Source: Onchocerca volvulus | Lineage: Eukaryota > Nematoda > Chromadorea > Rhabditida > Onchocercidae | Assembly: GCA_000499405.2 (NCBI GenBank) | Contig: HG738138.1 | Location: 3,770,368-3,834,367 of the forward strand | DNA length: 64,000 nt | Direction of reading: 5' to 3' | Shown here: one piece after another, positions 20,801 through 34,700 of the stretch | Layout: each line of letters begins with the position of its first letter | Numbering within the stretch: the stretch's first letter is position 1 | Program-made: the position numbers and the translations under genes | Notes under the pieces: model-generated | The model's input: the letters and a program-made list of their open reading frames with translations, nothing else | What the model was told of the DNA's origin: nothing | Databases searched by the model: none

Positions 20801-23800
20801 AAGATTTAATTTGAAAAACAGAAACTTGATATATCGAATTAGATGACGTTATTCGCCATTTAAAATATTTTTTTAGGTTTTAATTAAAACAAATAACATG
20901 ATTTGATTAAAAGAAGAAGATATTCATTTCATTAAATTATATTATTTTGGTTAAAAATAGAGAGTGAGGTAAGAGTTATGTAATTGGAATGAGAATGAAC
21001 TGGATGGAGTAATACTGCAATTGAAAAATCTCTAGGCTGTTAAAGATCCTGATTAACCGCTTGACCTACATTTGAATTCTACATTTGCTAATTTTTATGA
21101 GTATCAATTGTTGAGTTTGATGCAAAACATACAAAAAGCAAAAAGACTACTATCAGTCTGGTAGTTTTGATTGTTGTACCTTTGTCTGAAATCAACGACA
21201 TCGGAGAAAAATTTCCATCTTTAACAGAAATAATTAATAAAAAAATTTCGGTGTATTGTTTGAAAGATCGAAAAAAAAACAATTTTGTTTCATTTTTTGC
21301 AGAATTTGTCTTGCTTGTAGATAGCAAAAAATTCCTTGCGATTTTCCTAGCTATTCAACTAAAAATGCATGAAATATGAATATTTGCGAAAACCTAATCG
21401 TATTTGAATGACTTCAAATGTCATCCTGTTTAGATGACCACCGAAAGAATAACAGTTGATGCAGAAAGCGTAGATATCACCAGAACTTTACCGACGGAAC
21501 TTACGTAAGTCTATCATTTTTTTTCTTTTTTTTGCAATTTTAATGTGAATACAAAAAAATTTAACAACACTTCTTACGGTTTTACATTTTGATTTAAGCC
21601 CGGAAACTCAATCAATAGAACCATTCGATCTACTAATTATTGGAAGCAAAACAACTCCATTCTTCGATCATCGCAGAGGACGCATCATTGCCAATAACAC
21701 GATGCTGTTCTGCGATTTTACTAACGATTTTCTTTGCCTTTGGGGTCCTGAAAGTGGCAAATGGGGAATCATTCAAGAAGGTTTTTTTTTTTTAAATATT
21801 TTTTGAAAATTTCACAGCCTTTTGCGAATGAAACGAACTGCAATTTAAATTTTTCATTAATTTTTTTATATTGAACTCTGTAACACAATGTGACATAATG
21901 ATTAGAAAGGTCATTACTATCAGGAAAATCAATCAATATCTCATTCAGTTCATTAATCAAGAATTATTGTTAGCTATGATTGCTGTGTTAGGAAAGGATA
22001 AGAGACAAGAAGCAATGTTTCATGTGCTTTGATTTAGCAACTTTTGTTCGATTCTTTGGATTCTCTTCAAAGATGACGAGAGCTAGTAAAACTTAGTTTT
22101 TTTTTTCTTTTTTTTTGTGGATCCGAAGTTAATACAGGTGCGATACCTTCGTTAACTGTACCAGCTAATTATCCAACTCCGATTTATCCTGTAGCTATTG
22201 TTATCCAAGGAACAGCAATGTTGACAAGTGACCCGTTGAAATGCCAAACTGATTCAGGAAAGGTGACATATTTTTAATTAAAGAAGTCGTTTACTTTTCA
22301 ACATAATTTCGAAGGAATTTTTCACTGGTTCTACAAAAGAATGAATTTTTGCAGTCTTGACTGTCAAAACATTATTTTATGCCCTTTAACGTGCATCGTG
22401 TATTGTGAATACATCATTATTATTCCAGAAAATTTATCAAGGAATTCAAAATTATTATGGATGACATGAACTTCTTGATCGCTTCATTTCAAATATCTAA
22501 AGTCTCGTAAAATTTATAATTTAGCTAAAGTTTCGACATTGGACGAACGGTTCGCCAACTATACAAGCATGTATAATTGGCTACGGAATTGGAAGCAAAA
22601 AAGTAGAATGCATGAGAGCAAGTCAGAATCCTGAAACTGCTGATGATAAATCTCTTCTTGTTTTCGATTTCAAACAGCCAGTTCTAGAACCATTCACGGT
22701 TTCTGTTTGATTTTATACTGAAAATATAACCTTGGAAGAATCTGAAAAACAGAATAAATATTTATATTGCAGCTTAATATCGTTCCACAATGGGACAATA
22801 CAGCACGGAATCAATACTTGATTATTGATGAGATTGCTTATCTTGGAAGTTGTGATATAGAAAAGCTCAACAAGAAAGTCAGTGAAGGATCTTTAACCGA
22901 GCAAACTGGCAATATTATTTGGTAATAACATGAGCGATTTTTATTGGTATGGAATTTCTATATTTTTAATACTACATCGTAATTCCCAGGACAAAACCGA
23001 AAAGTTATGAAAATTTGGTCTGGATTATGGAAAAACAGAAAACTGAATCTTCCCAAAAGAAGCAAGATGACAAAGCTTCAAAAAATACATCCGTTCCAAT
23101 AACAAACTATTCGGAATGGATAACTTTGCTACCTGCCACAACTTCTAATCAGTTATCACCTGACTCTACTCATTCGAACTATTGTAAATTACTCAACTGT
23201 AACTTCGAAGGTTCGTTGGTGTTCTCATTCTCATCGAGTATATATTATCCACAAATAAATCTAGATTTGTTCCTAAAAATCATTAAGTATGTTTAATTTT
23301 AATTGACAACTCAATAGTTCATATATTTCCAGGATGAATTTATAAAATGACTCGAACTAAGTGCAAAATATAAGTGATTGTTAGGTTGTCACAGCGATAG
23401 TTCTATAAATTAGTTTTTAAAACTTGACTTAAATCGTCTTGACAAAATTCTGAATAAGGAAAATAGGAGAAGTATAATGATATAAGTAACAGCAAGATGA
23501 GTCGAAGTAATGTATTTGAAATACAAAATGGGAAAAAATGATAATATGTACTAAGCTAAAAATAAGTAAAACCAGAAGAGAAAAAAATGCATAAAAGTGA
23601 TATGCTTCTTATTGGAATTGAGTAAGTAAGTAACTTATTGGCATTGAGTAAGTAAGTGAAACTCTAAATAGGTTTTTAAATGATATTTTACTAAAATGAA
23701 ATTGCCAATAAATCATTTTAATTTAATAGAAGATGTTACTTATAGAAAACGCATGTAATTACTTGAATCATGGTCTCACCAAGGTTCCATGGATGTTGCG

Positions 23801-24889
23801 AAGTCATGGAACTACCATTTCAAAGTCCGTTGATATACCTCCATGTAAGTTTATTTCTTTTTGCTACAACTTTGTGGAGTAATGAATTTTGGTCTTGTTA
23901 ATTTGGGGCAAAAAAAGTCACAAGCAAGTGCAAATCTCGAGAATCAATCGAGACAAGCTGATGATTCATCAATATCAAGAATAGCTTTTGAATACACACG
24001 TAAAAACAAAATATTTTACCTCGGCAAATTGCAATAGTAAATGAGAACTAAGAATTCTCATGAAAATATATCAGGGAGGTAAGTTCTATTAGCTTATAAA
24101 CGTTTATCAAATTTCGAGAAGCATAATTAAAAGTTCTCTTCTAATTGATAAATTTCAGTTCCATCAAAGAATCAATTCATCAGCACAAAATTACCTCCTA
24201 ATCAGTACGCCATATTAGAGTCACCACGATTCAATGTTACATCTGAAACAATTACCGTGTTATTCCAGTATTATAGGTAATTCACAACGGTATTTCACTT
24301 CACAATTTTTAGTAATTGTTTGAAATTGAATGAACAATAAAATCTATTCTATAGGTCATCATTTTCTGCAATTATTCGATTATGTTTGGATAACTGTTCT
24401 GTCCATATGAACGAAAAGGCATCAACTTTTGTCCAGTGTCCATTGTTGAACCTGGAAACACAGCTATCCAAAAAAATGCGCGGATGGTATACCGCTAGAA
24501 TCCAGCTTCCGCCGGGCACTATTCGTGTTAGCTTATTTTCATTTTCCAATAAATTTTCGTCTAATTAATCAATTATTGTCTTGAGCATTATAATCGGAAT
24601 GGTTCTTTATTATTTGAAAAAATTTTTTTCATTTTACAAGACCTCTTTTTTTTTTAATTTTACAAGACTAATTTAATAAAGATTATTCAACTTCAAGTAT
24701 ATTGCTGCTTTACAGTTTTATTTGGTAGCGCATAATTCAAACAAATCGATTATTGATACAATGGTGGCCATAGACAACATTAAGCTATCATCATGTGGTC
24801 CGGAAAAAGATGCTATGATCGATATGAATAATACTTCTTATCAGAAGTCGCCAGGCTCATTCGTATATTTTAACAAAACTAATCCATAA
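17884..24889 (+). CDS. secreted protein with three MAM domains (712 aa)
   Basis: Extracellular adhesion-type protein; specific function unknown. Exons: 17884-17946, 18826-19033, 19199-19312, 19428-19558, 19665-19802, 21434-21504, 21599-21780, 22138-22262, 22525-22698, 22773-22921, 22990-23210, 23746-23844, 24159-24276, 24355-24526, 24716-24889 (2,139 nt, in frame). MAM 1 starts near residue 50 with YNCTFDNPCRWFSEGTTVDR and ends at AIDDIGYDG. MAM 2 begins CDFTNDFLCLWGPESGKWG and ends LIIDEIAYLGSCD. MAM 3 runs from about CKLLNCNFE to VAIDNIKLSSCG. Paired cysteines and Asn-glycosylation sites fit secretion. There is no transmembrane segment or GPI signal at the C-terminus. The first exon is the least certain: it was chosen because its end (FLGRILQ) and the next exon (VALGIFM) together form a signal-peptide core in phase 0. 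An alternative start is Met at 18844. Confidence 0.88.
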
Positions 24890-26761
24890 TTAAGACATAT
24901 ATTTGTTGGATATTTGTTGCACTGTTGAAATGTATTTTATAAAGGGAACATGTTGATATATCAGAGAGGCAAGAGAGGAATGGGAGATGAACAGGCGCAG
25001 GATAAGTTGTTTTGATTCCTTGATAACAAAACTGCTGAAAATTGAGAGGAAGGAAATTCATTTCATATATTTTATGCATTTTTTCTAGGCTATTTTTTTG
25101 TATAAAACGTATCTGAAATTCTTATAATTCTAGACAGCCATCTTCATTCGAAGTTTTTTCCAAAATAATCGAATTTAATAGAGCGAAAATTAGTATTTTT
25201 AAAATTTTGAAATGAAAAAGATCTTGCAACTACAAGGATATCCAGTATCATTTTCATCAAAATCAAATTATCATGCTCAGTCTTCTACTTACTTTTATTT
25301 CACATAGCAATTCATAATAAGATAAAAAAAGAAGTGATAAAGAGCGGGGTTTTCATTCAAACTCTTTTGCCCGTGTCCTCTAAAAACTTTTTATGTTGAA
25401 AAAAAAAAAGTGACAAATAAAGAAAAAAACGTTCTTTGCATGGAATAAATGTTTATGTTAATAATTTTACTGTCACCATTTCTTCGGTTTTTTTGTTCGC
25501 TTATCTGAATTTAATAAAAATAAGTAACTGATTGAATACAAATTATTATGAGGAAGATAAAACTGTGGATTTATTATGCAAAAAACCCACAGAAATTTAG
25601 AGATATCAGACCATTATTTCAGATTCTAATACTGATATTTTTGATATCAAAGCCTATATTATTTGCAAATATATGCTCCAGTAATCTAAATCAATTGAGC
25701 TTCGGACCCTTGACATCGAAAAAATGAGATCGTTCATTATCTCCGTTCAATTTACCCAGGTTAGTCTCACGCAAATGAGGAAAATGATATGAAGTTGCGG
25801 CAATAATATGAAAATAAAATAAAATTTTGAAAACTTATAATTAACTAAATTACAACTGCATTAAAGTTCTACAATATAGCATTTTCGACATTTAAACAAT
25901 AATTGTATACTACATTATAAGAATCGCACGAATCATTAAAAGTAGATTTGATAAGGGCTTAAAAATCATAAACTGAGCATTTTTCATTCCAAACTTCAGT
26001 TGAAAAGTTGGAACCAACTAATTCAAGAGTTTTTGATTCATGAAGTTTCCTAGGCAGTAAAAATCAAAAACTCTAACTTTTTCCAATATTACTTGTTACG
26101 GTACCATCTCATTTAATAGGTAATAACCGACTGAAGTGATCTGTGGATGTCAGAGACAAAAAGATTAATTAGTTAAGATCTTTAATTAATTAGTTAAAAA
26201 GTATGCCAAGTCGTGGAGATTGGCTCCTTAATATAGTGGTATTATTGCAAATGTTTATTCATAAAAACAGATTTGTACTCTTATAAAGGAACAGAAACAT
26301 AGAAAAGTAGCTGAAATATATGACCAGATTTACTCTCAAATAGTATCCTTCTGTTTAAAGTTCTTTTCGAGATACCATACTAATGCGCGTGTCAAAAAGC
26401 GATCAAATTTCCGGTGGAAAGAGGTCATCAGGCATTTCGTGATGATTGTATTAGAAAAATCAACACTTACAATCTTTCCAGAGGAAATGCTGATAAGACC
26501 AGACGAAACTGATAAGGCTGACAAGACTAGTGAATAGCATCTACGGTACCCAACAACTTCTGCAGATGGTGAAACATCTGATAATATCCCGTTGGGTTTG
26601 GGATCAACTTTCGAAAACACATGTTTGTGAGTGATATGCAGTGTGCTGATGATGAGGATGTTGTTTGGTGAGTTGGATACTAGCGATGTAGTGAACTTTT
26701 CTTGAAAGCTGCATTTCCTTGCTCTAGAGTGGAGGAAAGTAAATTTCATGTTAGATTTCAG
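24890..26761. other. intergenic region between MAM and BTB-PHR genes
   Basis: 3' flank of the MAM gene, then upstream sequence of the BTB gene. A TTTCAG acceptor ending at 26761 precedes the BTB start codon by 36 bases, so the region just before it is probably an outron removed by trans-splicing. A 137-codon minus-strand open frame (26336-26749) has no recognisable domain and is not annotated. Confidence 0.5.
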
Positions 26762-26797
26762 GTAATTACCGGCGGATAATCTGTGGAAAGCCGTAAA

Positions 26798-29700
26798 ATG
26801 TCATCGTCAGAACCGAGCTCAGGTGGCACCAAAGGAGAAAATGGTCGGACTATGAAACCGACGAACAAAGGAACATCATCCCTTCAGGATTCCCGGAATG
26901 AACCAACTTCTTCATACGCCACTACTCTGTGTCATCAGTCTTCAAAGCATTCTTGTGATCTTCATATCGGTAACACTCATTTTTGTTTTTCTTCAACTTC
27001 AATAAATGTTGCTAACATTATCAAGCGCATGCGTTAAATAATATATTTCTGATAACATAGATATTGTGAAAACATAAGCTCAGACAAGTGTGAAACGTTT
27101 GAAACATAATAATTGAAGTTGTACGATGACCAATAATCAATATAAAATGTGACTGTAATGTTTATGTTTACGATTCTTATGCCGCTGTGAAAAATGTACA
27201 GATTTGATGCTGTGTAAGTTTTATTGATAGGAGAAAGGATATTTCATATTTAACTATTTCATATGAAAAACTTTTGTTGAATTAAATATGTTAGTGTCAG
27301 TTTTGGTGATAACTGTGTTTATAATTGATGTTACTGTCAGGAAGTGTACATCAGCAGAATGATGCAACTACTGCGGCTAATTGTATTCGTGCTGCCTCAA
27401 ACTTATCAATTGATCCAAACGCCACTCTTCCGCTGGGAAATATGAACCAGAATGATGTGCATTTTGTAGATGTAAGTTCAGAAAAATGAATATTTAAAAT
27501 TAACTTTGAGCTATTGAAAAGTGTTATCTTACGAGATATGATTATAGTTTGGGAGTACATGAATCTTGTTCCACGTATGTGTGCTGTATTTTCCAGAGAT
27601 ATTATTATAGATATAATATATAATATATATTGTGTAATATATATATTATATATTATATATTCTCAGGAATTTTTTTTTTTTTTTGACATTTACAGTGGAG
27701 ATTATTTTACTTAGATTCTATACAAGTTCATATAATCCAAATCATTAAAAGCAGTAATGTGCAAGTCATAGTTTTATTATTCAATAATTCTAAAAATTAG
27801 GATTTATCGGATTCGTGTGTGGAAGGTGCATCATTAGAAATTGAAAATGGTTATCCACTCGTTGCTGATCTGCAGCAGCTTCGCCTACAAAATCATATCC
27901 ATGTATCGATTGATGATATTATTGAACAGCAGGCTTCTCATTCGGTACTTCAGACTTGAGTTTTTGTTAATTTCAATAAAGACTTGTTTCTTTAGATTTT
28001 TATATTTTTATGTATTAAATTGCTGGCATCATATAATGCATAGGAGACAGTGGATAACATCGCAGATGAGCAGCGAAACTTGCTGGATGATACAAATATT
28101 AGAAGTTCTGAATTCTCTGAAAGAACAAATGGAACCGTTGATAACATTGCAACAGGAGCGGGACAAGTTATCGGGTTATTTGATATGTTTATATGCTGCT
28201 AATATCCTGCGTAAAAGACCAATACAGTAACTTTGTGGAACTTGAAAATTCAGTTACGTAATTTAATTCATCGAACTTGAAAACTGAGTTACGTAATTCA
28301 GTTCATTTTTTCTCACTTTTGATACATGTCTTTTTATGAAGAGGACTTCCAGATCACTTCATGATGTAACATCTGTCGTTCACAACGCACCATCTATTCT
28401 TGCTTCGATGAATAGACGTTTGGTTGATGTTCAAGATGGTTAGTATTTTAAATATAAGATATTTCGTTGATGCTCATTTTGTTATGTATGAGTATTTCTT
28501 TATCAACAGTGTGAAATGGAACTTGTTTGATGTGCCTTCGGGATATCAGTGTTTGTGAACTGAAAGATAATATGTGATTTGCACAGGTACGGATGGTAAT
28601 TTTGGACCGGAAATTCCAGATATTCAAGCAGCATCTTATTCTATGAATACTGAACGTAGGGGCTACAACGATCAATTAGGTAGTTGTTAGATCTTTCAGT
28701 ATTAAAAATATCATTATAAATTTATTATGCATAGTATTGGTCGAGATTTTTTATTTTTAAATTTCATAAAATATAATATAACTAGTTATAAATGAATAAA
28801 TTAACAGATTCATGCCAATATCCACTGCACAATGCTATCGCTGTGGGACGTGCTGTAAACGACACTTCGAGAATCGAAGATACTATGGCAAGTAAATGGT
28901 CATTGATGTTAGATTTTGTTTTAATTTTTTTTTCTGGAATTAAAGCAGCAAATCTTTATATTATTTGAATGCATGTAAACAATGGTTGAATGCGTGAGTT
29001 TTTTGGTACCATAAAAATTAGGCGATTATTTTGATCGAAATGGAGCTGCTGGAATATCATATATGGGCTGGCAAGCATCGAAAAGTACGTTGAAGGAACG
29101 TTTTGCTTTTTTATATTGCAACGAAATTCTTGCTGATGTTTGGTTTGTTGTTGGCCGCGGCGAATTAACGCAGGTATGTTTTGGGATACTTTTTCATGCA
29201 CTATAAAGAATTGTTGGCTCTTTTGTTATGCAGATGCCTCGAGAATCCTGCATGATTTTATATACATATGTCGATTTTCTTTTTCAGAGAATTCCTGCGC
29301 ATAAATTCATACTGATTGCTGGTTCAGCTGTTTTTGATGCAATGTTTAACGGTGGGCTAGCGAACAGTGGGATCGGTAAATCTTAGATAAAATTTATTAA
29401 AGAAATTTGCAAATTTCATTAAAATTACGTATGAAATATTTGGGAATCAATTTATACTTCTCTTGCTACTGGAAATAAACTGCTATTTGCAGCAGTAGAA
29501 ACGAATAGTGTGGAAGGTAGCCAAGATATTGACTTGCCTGATGTCGAACCTGGAGCTTTTTTGGCTTTGCTCAAATTTCTTTACACAGACGAAGTTTCTT
29601 TTGGACCAGAAATTGTAATGACAACTCTGTATACAGGCATGCATTCTTAAAACTCCATTTATTGACTATGGTGAAAAATAATGTATAATAAACTACACTA

Positions 29701-31728
29701 TGACGTATTACTTTCCTAAGCAGTGGAAATTTTAAATGTCTTTTGCTAAATCTATAGAAGTTGATGAGCTAAGCAAGTGCATTCACCATTTTTATAAGAA
29801 GGGTTTAAGAAACTAATATTTCTAGACTTCTTTATTCAGTATTTTTCTGCAGCCAAAAAGTATGCAGTGCCCGCTATGGAGCTCGCTTGTGTTGATTTTC
29901 TGAAACGAAATCTTGGTGCTGATAATGCTTTTATGTTGCTAACTCAGGCACGATTGTTCGATGAGCCGCAGTTAGCTAGCCTTTGCTTAGATATAATTGA
30001 CAGAAATACGATTGAAGCTTTGAATGCGGAAGGTAAATTATTTATTCTTTTCTGTTGGCGCGAATATTAATGCATTTACTTTTCAGTAAACAGTTTGAAG
30101 TAATCGGGTCATTTATATTGGAGTAAAACGACCTATATTGAGTGCAAGCTTAATGTTTCAGGTTTCACAGAAATTGATTTGGATACACTTTGTGTAGTTT
30201 TGAAGCGAAATACTTTGCGAGTTCGTGAAGCACCATTATTTCTCGCAGTACTTCGATGGAGTGTGGAAGAGTGTCGCCGTCGAAACTTGATCGTTAATGC
30301 AGATAATCAGCGAATAGTGCTTGGCAGAGCTTTACATATGATACGCTTTCCGTTGATGACAATTGACGAATTTGCCCAGCATGCTGGTAAATATATTCAT
30401 CTTAAAGCTGAAAGAAACAAGAGTTTAATTTTTTGATTTGACGTGAAAAACTTCACTGCGTAAATTTACTGAGGAAAAATTTTCAGCTCAAACAGGTATA
30501 CTAACTGATCGTGAATTGGTCAGCCTTTTTCTGTATTTTACGGTGAATCCTAAACCGCAGATTGAATTTCTGGATGTTCCACGTTGCTGCGTATTTGGTA
30601 AAGAAGTAGTAGTTAGTCGTTTCCAACGCGTTGAAGGACGGTGGGGATATAGCGGCACACCAGATCGTATTAAGTAAGTTCTGTTTCCATGTTTAATTTT
30701 TGTTTCAAATAGCATGTAATGACAAACCGGAATCTTTGTAGATGCTGGTTTCCAAGATCTTCGCTTTTTTCATATAGCCTTTTAGTGTGCTATAATAATT
30801 TCTCAGAATTTATAAAACTTAAAATATGCATTTTTGAATCATTTAGAATTTCTTGTCCTTTTATTTTACATAAAAGAACTTCAGCTACAAAAAAGTCTTG
30901 GATTTCTATATGAATGAAGCTTAAAACAAATCAGTTTTCCGTAATACTTTTGTATTTTCCCTACATTTCTTCATTGTATTCTATTGATGATGAAGTCAGT
31001 AGTAGTTAATCTCTTTCATTCCATTTATAAAATTCTTTAGATCAACTACATAATTAAGGAAACATACTTAATATATGTTTACACAGAAAACTATATTTGC
31101 CGAGTTCTAGATTTACTGTTGATAGAAGGATCTATGTTATTGGTTTCGGTTTGCATGGCTCAATTCACGGTCCTCATGAATACCAAGTCACTATTCAGGT
31201 GAGCTTTTTTTCTTTTACTTTTCAATGATTAATAAGGAAATATATTTCTCGTGATTTTATGCAAATAAATTTATTCTTTCGATTATAATTCAAGATTCTT
31301 CATTGTGGCACGGGGAAAATTTTGGCAAGTAATGATACATCATTTTCCTGTGATGGATCATGTGGGACATTCCGAGTGTTGTTTAGGGAACCTGTGGAAA
31401 TCAGCCCCTGTGTTACGTATATCGCTTCTGCACGCTTGAAGGTAAGATGTTTACCAGATTTTTGTCCTGTAAGATATCAGCTTCTCAACATTTTTAACTA
31501 GTTTCGTTGATTTTTGTTACCTTTTTAAAATTCGATATACTCCTCTGTAAAATTTTTCAGGGCCCCGATTCTCATTATGGCACCAAAGGTTTGCGGCGTA
31601 TTGTTCATCAGTCCCCTTCAACTGGAGTCATAACTTTTCAGTTTACTTATGCTGCTGGTAATAATAATGGTACATCTGTCGAAGATGGGCAAATCCCAGA
31701 AATCATATTCTGCACAAAAATTATTTAA
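26798..31728 (+). CDS. BTB-BACK-PHR domain protein, BTBD1/2/3/6 family (748 aa)
   Basis: Likely substrate adaptor for a Cullin-3 ubiquitin ligase. Exons: 26798-26969, 27341-27471, 27801-27944, 28044-28166, 28342-28438, 28587-28679, 28808-28891, 29022-29173, 29288-29375, 29493-29636, 29853-30032, 30162-30386, 30487-30673, 31087-31198, 31295-31441, 31561-31728 (2,247 nt, in frame). About 290 Ser/Asn-rich residues of low complexity precede the BTB fold (ADVWFVVGR, then [20 protein letters not shown], ending [10 protein letters not shown]). A BACK domain follows ([20 protein letters not shown] to about residue 540). A PHR beta-sandwich fills the C-terminus ([14 protein letters not shown] region, [19 protein letters not shown]). 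The C. elegans relative may be HPO-9, from memory. The intron after 29636 appears to use a GC donor. The long N-terminal extension is unusual compared with mammalian BTBD1/2. AATAAA at 31938-31943 is a plausible polyadenylation signal. Confidence 0.93.
28239..28307. repeat. 35-bp tandem duplication in a BTB-gene intron
   Basis: Two adjacent copies (28239-28273 and 28274-28307) starting GAACTTGAAAA and sharing the core GTTACGTAATT, with a few substitutions. Confidence 0.85.
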
Positions 31729-34700
31729 TTTTCCAAGTAATAACTGATTCCAATGTACACAAATTCGTATTAAGCATTTATTCTCAATTCTTTTGTTTAC
31801 TTGAACTTAGATTTGGCTTTTTCTAACATTTCTATTTTCATGTCATTCTCGTAATTTATGATTTCAGTTCTTGTAAATTCTTCACCTTGTAGATTGTCAC
31901 TGCTTTACTTTCATTTTACATTTTGCTGACTTTAATTAATAAAGGCTATATGAATCAATAAAGTACATGAGAAATTTTCATCACATCTACAAATGAATCC
32001 TCGTGTCTAAAAAGCTTAATCTACACTAATTAGATTGCTGAAGATTTTATAGGAATTGATACTTGTAATTCATCTGCACTTAACCTAGCACTTTTCCCAG
32101 ACAGCGAGCATTTACTTTGTTGTAATTGGTGATTTTGCTTTGGAGCTATACTAGAGTTGTGGTCCTATCTCAAAGCTGTTATTTATGGTTTCAAGGATTT
32201 TTATGTTTTACATTTACGTTTATCTTCTCTATTTTCTATATCAGTAGAACTAGTGTATTCGTTTATCTCCATTTACGAGATCAGTAGTTATTATTTTAAT
32301 ATCAGCGCAATTGCACTTTGTGCTTATGTGACTGATTACTTCGTGTATTATTATGTAGTTCTTTTTATAGGATTTTATTCTGAAGGAGATTTTCTCACAA
32401 TTCTACCTCATCATTTTGAAGAATATGGATATTCAAATTCAGTAACAGTATAAGCCAATTCATAAGCTTTGAGGAGGAAATTGAACCATTTGAAGTTGAT
32501 TTTGATGGTTATTAGATGATTCGAAAATAGTGGTTCACTTGTTCATATACTACTGTTGTAAATGGGTTCAAATAAGTGCCGGCTGAAAATTACATCAAAT
32601 TTCCAAGATACTGATGAGAATATATTGAGAATCTAGGTCGGTTTTACAATGGAGTATTTCTATGGCATAGTTTATACGATTTTTTTTTAACTGAAAGGAA
32701 TAGCTGAGTCCACTTGTTGCCTATCCGATTGTTTAAAGTGACTGTAAATTATTTCGAATTACTCCGCATTCCTCAAATTTTAAAAATAAAGCGGAACTAC
32801 CGCCAAAATAAAAATTCTAACCTAAGTAACCTTGTTATAAGAGCATGCGACTATATTAAGGGATGGAATATTGAGGAGCATGAAGGTTGACGGATATTTC
32901 GAAAACAGGTGCAAACGTTAGTTCTCAGACTATCCATTTAAATCTTAAAAGTAAATAAATTGTTAGTTAATTATTTGTTTTCACTAATCCAACTTTTCAG
33001 CCTGCTCAGGATTCCCGCATATATACTCTGCTGTATTTCAAATTCTTTACGATTGCCATTCTTTCGCTGTATTCTATTATTTATTCGTTACTCAGTTCGT
33101 TCTCACTGCGTAAAAAACGGTCACACACAAACTCATTACAATATACAAATTTTTATACACTTGTTACGTACAGGTATTACTTTGAGTAAGAAAGTGCATT
33201 TCAAGGGCGTTAGAAGCGATAAGAGTGTGCATCATCTCTCCTCACGTCAATCAAATTTTATGTTTATGTTTTCTATTCAAATCTGTCATTTGAATAGAAA
33301 TTATTTGAAGAATAACATGAATTAATGGAATGAATGATAGCTTTGAGTTATACACTTTTTTTTTTCTCTTAGAGGACTATGTGGAAATGTCTTGCATATT
33401 TGAAATGAGTTACAAGTTGAAATTAGTGTTGGTTGGATGGATGCACTGGAGATGTTCACTTTACTGATTATGAACATATTTCGCCTCATGTCATATCTCT
33501 GTGATACATTTGGCGATTGTAGTACTCTATAAAATAGCTTATATTTGATAAGTATTCAAGCTCAGTTATTATTTTTGTTTTAACGCACTCTAAGATATTG
33601 AAATTGTTATTCATGAAGACTTAATAAAAGTTGACCTCAGTTACTCCCATTGTTCATTAATGTTTTATCGCTGTTGTTTCTCCTTAAATTTATCAGTAAT
33701 TCTAACTACCAATCATTTCTTTTTCCATAAAATCTAAAAGTAATCCCAATTTGTTACAGTCCAATTTAATACGTCCAATTTATTACTATTCTGATCATAG
33801 TTGTTGCTCACAAAAAGCATAAAATTTTGTCCGTCTGCAATAATATCAGTCTCGGATAATTATCAGGTGCTGAGAGTTTTCGATAAATGAGAACAGGTGT
33901 TTTTTTCGAAATATCTGCGATTATTGTAGATAAAATAACTCTGGTACTTTTCAAGGTCTCACCACTCATGTTGGAAAATGATTTGAAGCATTTTAAGAAA
34001 CTACCATAATTTCCTGTAATATCCACGAAAATTCGAACAATTTCTCGGCTGACTACACATTCTTTGACTTTGAAGAATTATTCATGTATATATTTAGGAC
34101 CAAGTAAACATGCAAATATTGTATGTCTCTCCAGAATATCATGTAGTAGAAGTTTCACAATGTTCCGAATATACAGTGTTTGCATGCAGCGAAATTCATG
34201 TATGCGACGTTTGTCGCTGTTTCCAGTTCAACATTTCCCTATACATAGGCAGAGTACATTTTAATAATTGTGCATCAACCGAGATAGTGCGTTAATGTAT
34301 TTTTCAATGTTTTAAAACTCTGAAGCCATTAAATGCAAAAAAAACTGCTGATTTCGCTAATTTGATACATTGTCAGCTTTTATGAAATTATGCAGAAAAA
34401 AAACAAGGGAAACGTCTCCAAAAATTTTTGACCTGTATCATCCCAGAACGAAAACGGATATATATATCTGACCTTTGTATTACATTAAAAATTACATTAA
34501 AAAAAGAAAGAAATCCAAATTTAATCCGCAATCAAGGAGCAAACTTTCGAAAAATCAATTTTCAGCGAAACACAAGTGAATTTTTTCTATATATAGTTAG
34601 TTATTCAAGTTACCTACCAGAAAATAGTAATCAAAATACATCACACCATCACCCCGATTCCCTATGCGCTCATCTCAGTTTTTGTCAAAGAACCACCCTC

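Noticed and set aside
26336..26749. 137-codon open frame on the minus strand upstream of the BTB-PHR gene
   Set aside because: No domain, no splice context and Ser/Ile-rich composition typical of chance frames; it lies in the probable promoter/outron of the + strand gene.
32157..32453. 98-codon hydrophobic + strand frame downstream of the BTB-PHR gene
   Set aside because: A+T-driven Tyr/Phe/Ile composition, no splice or start context, and within the likely 3' flank.
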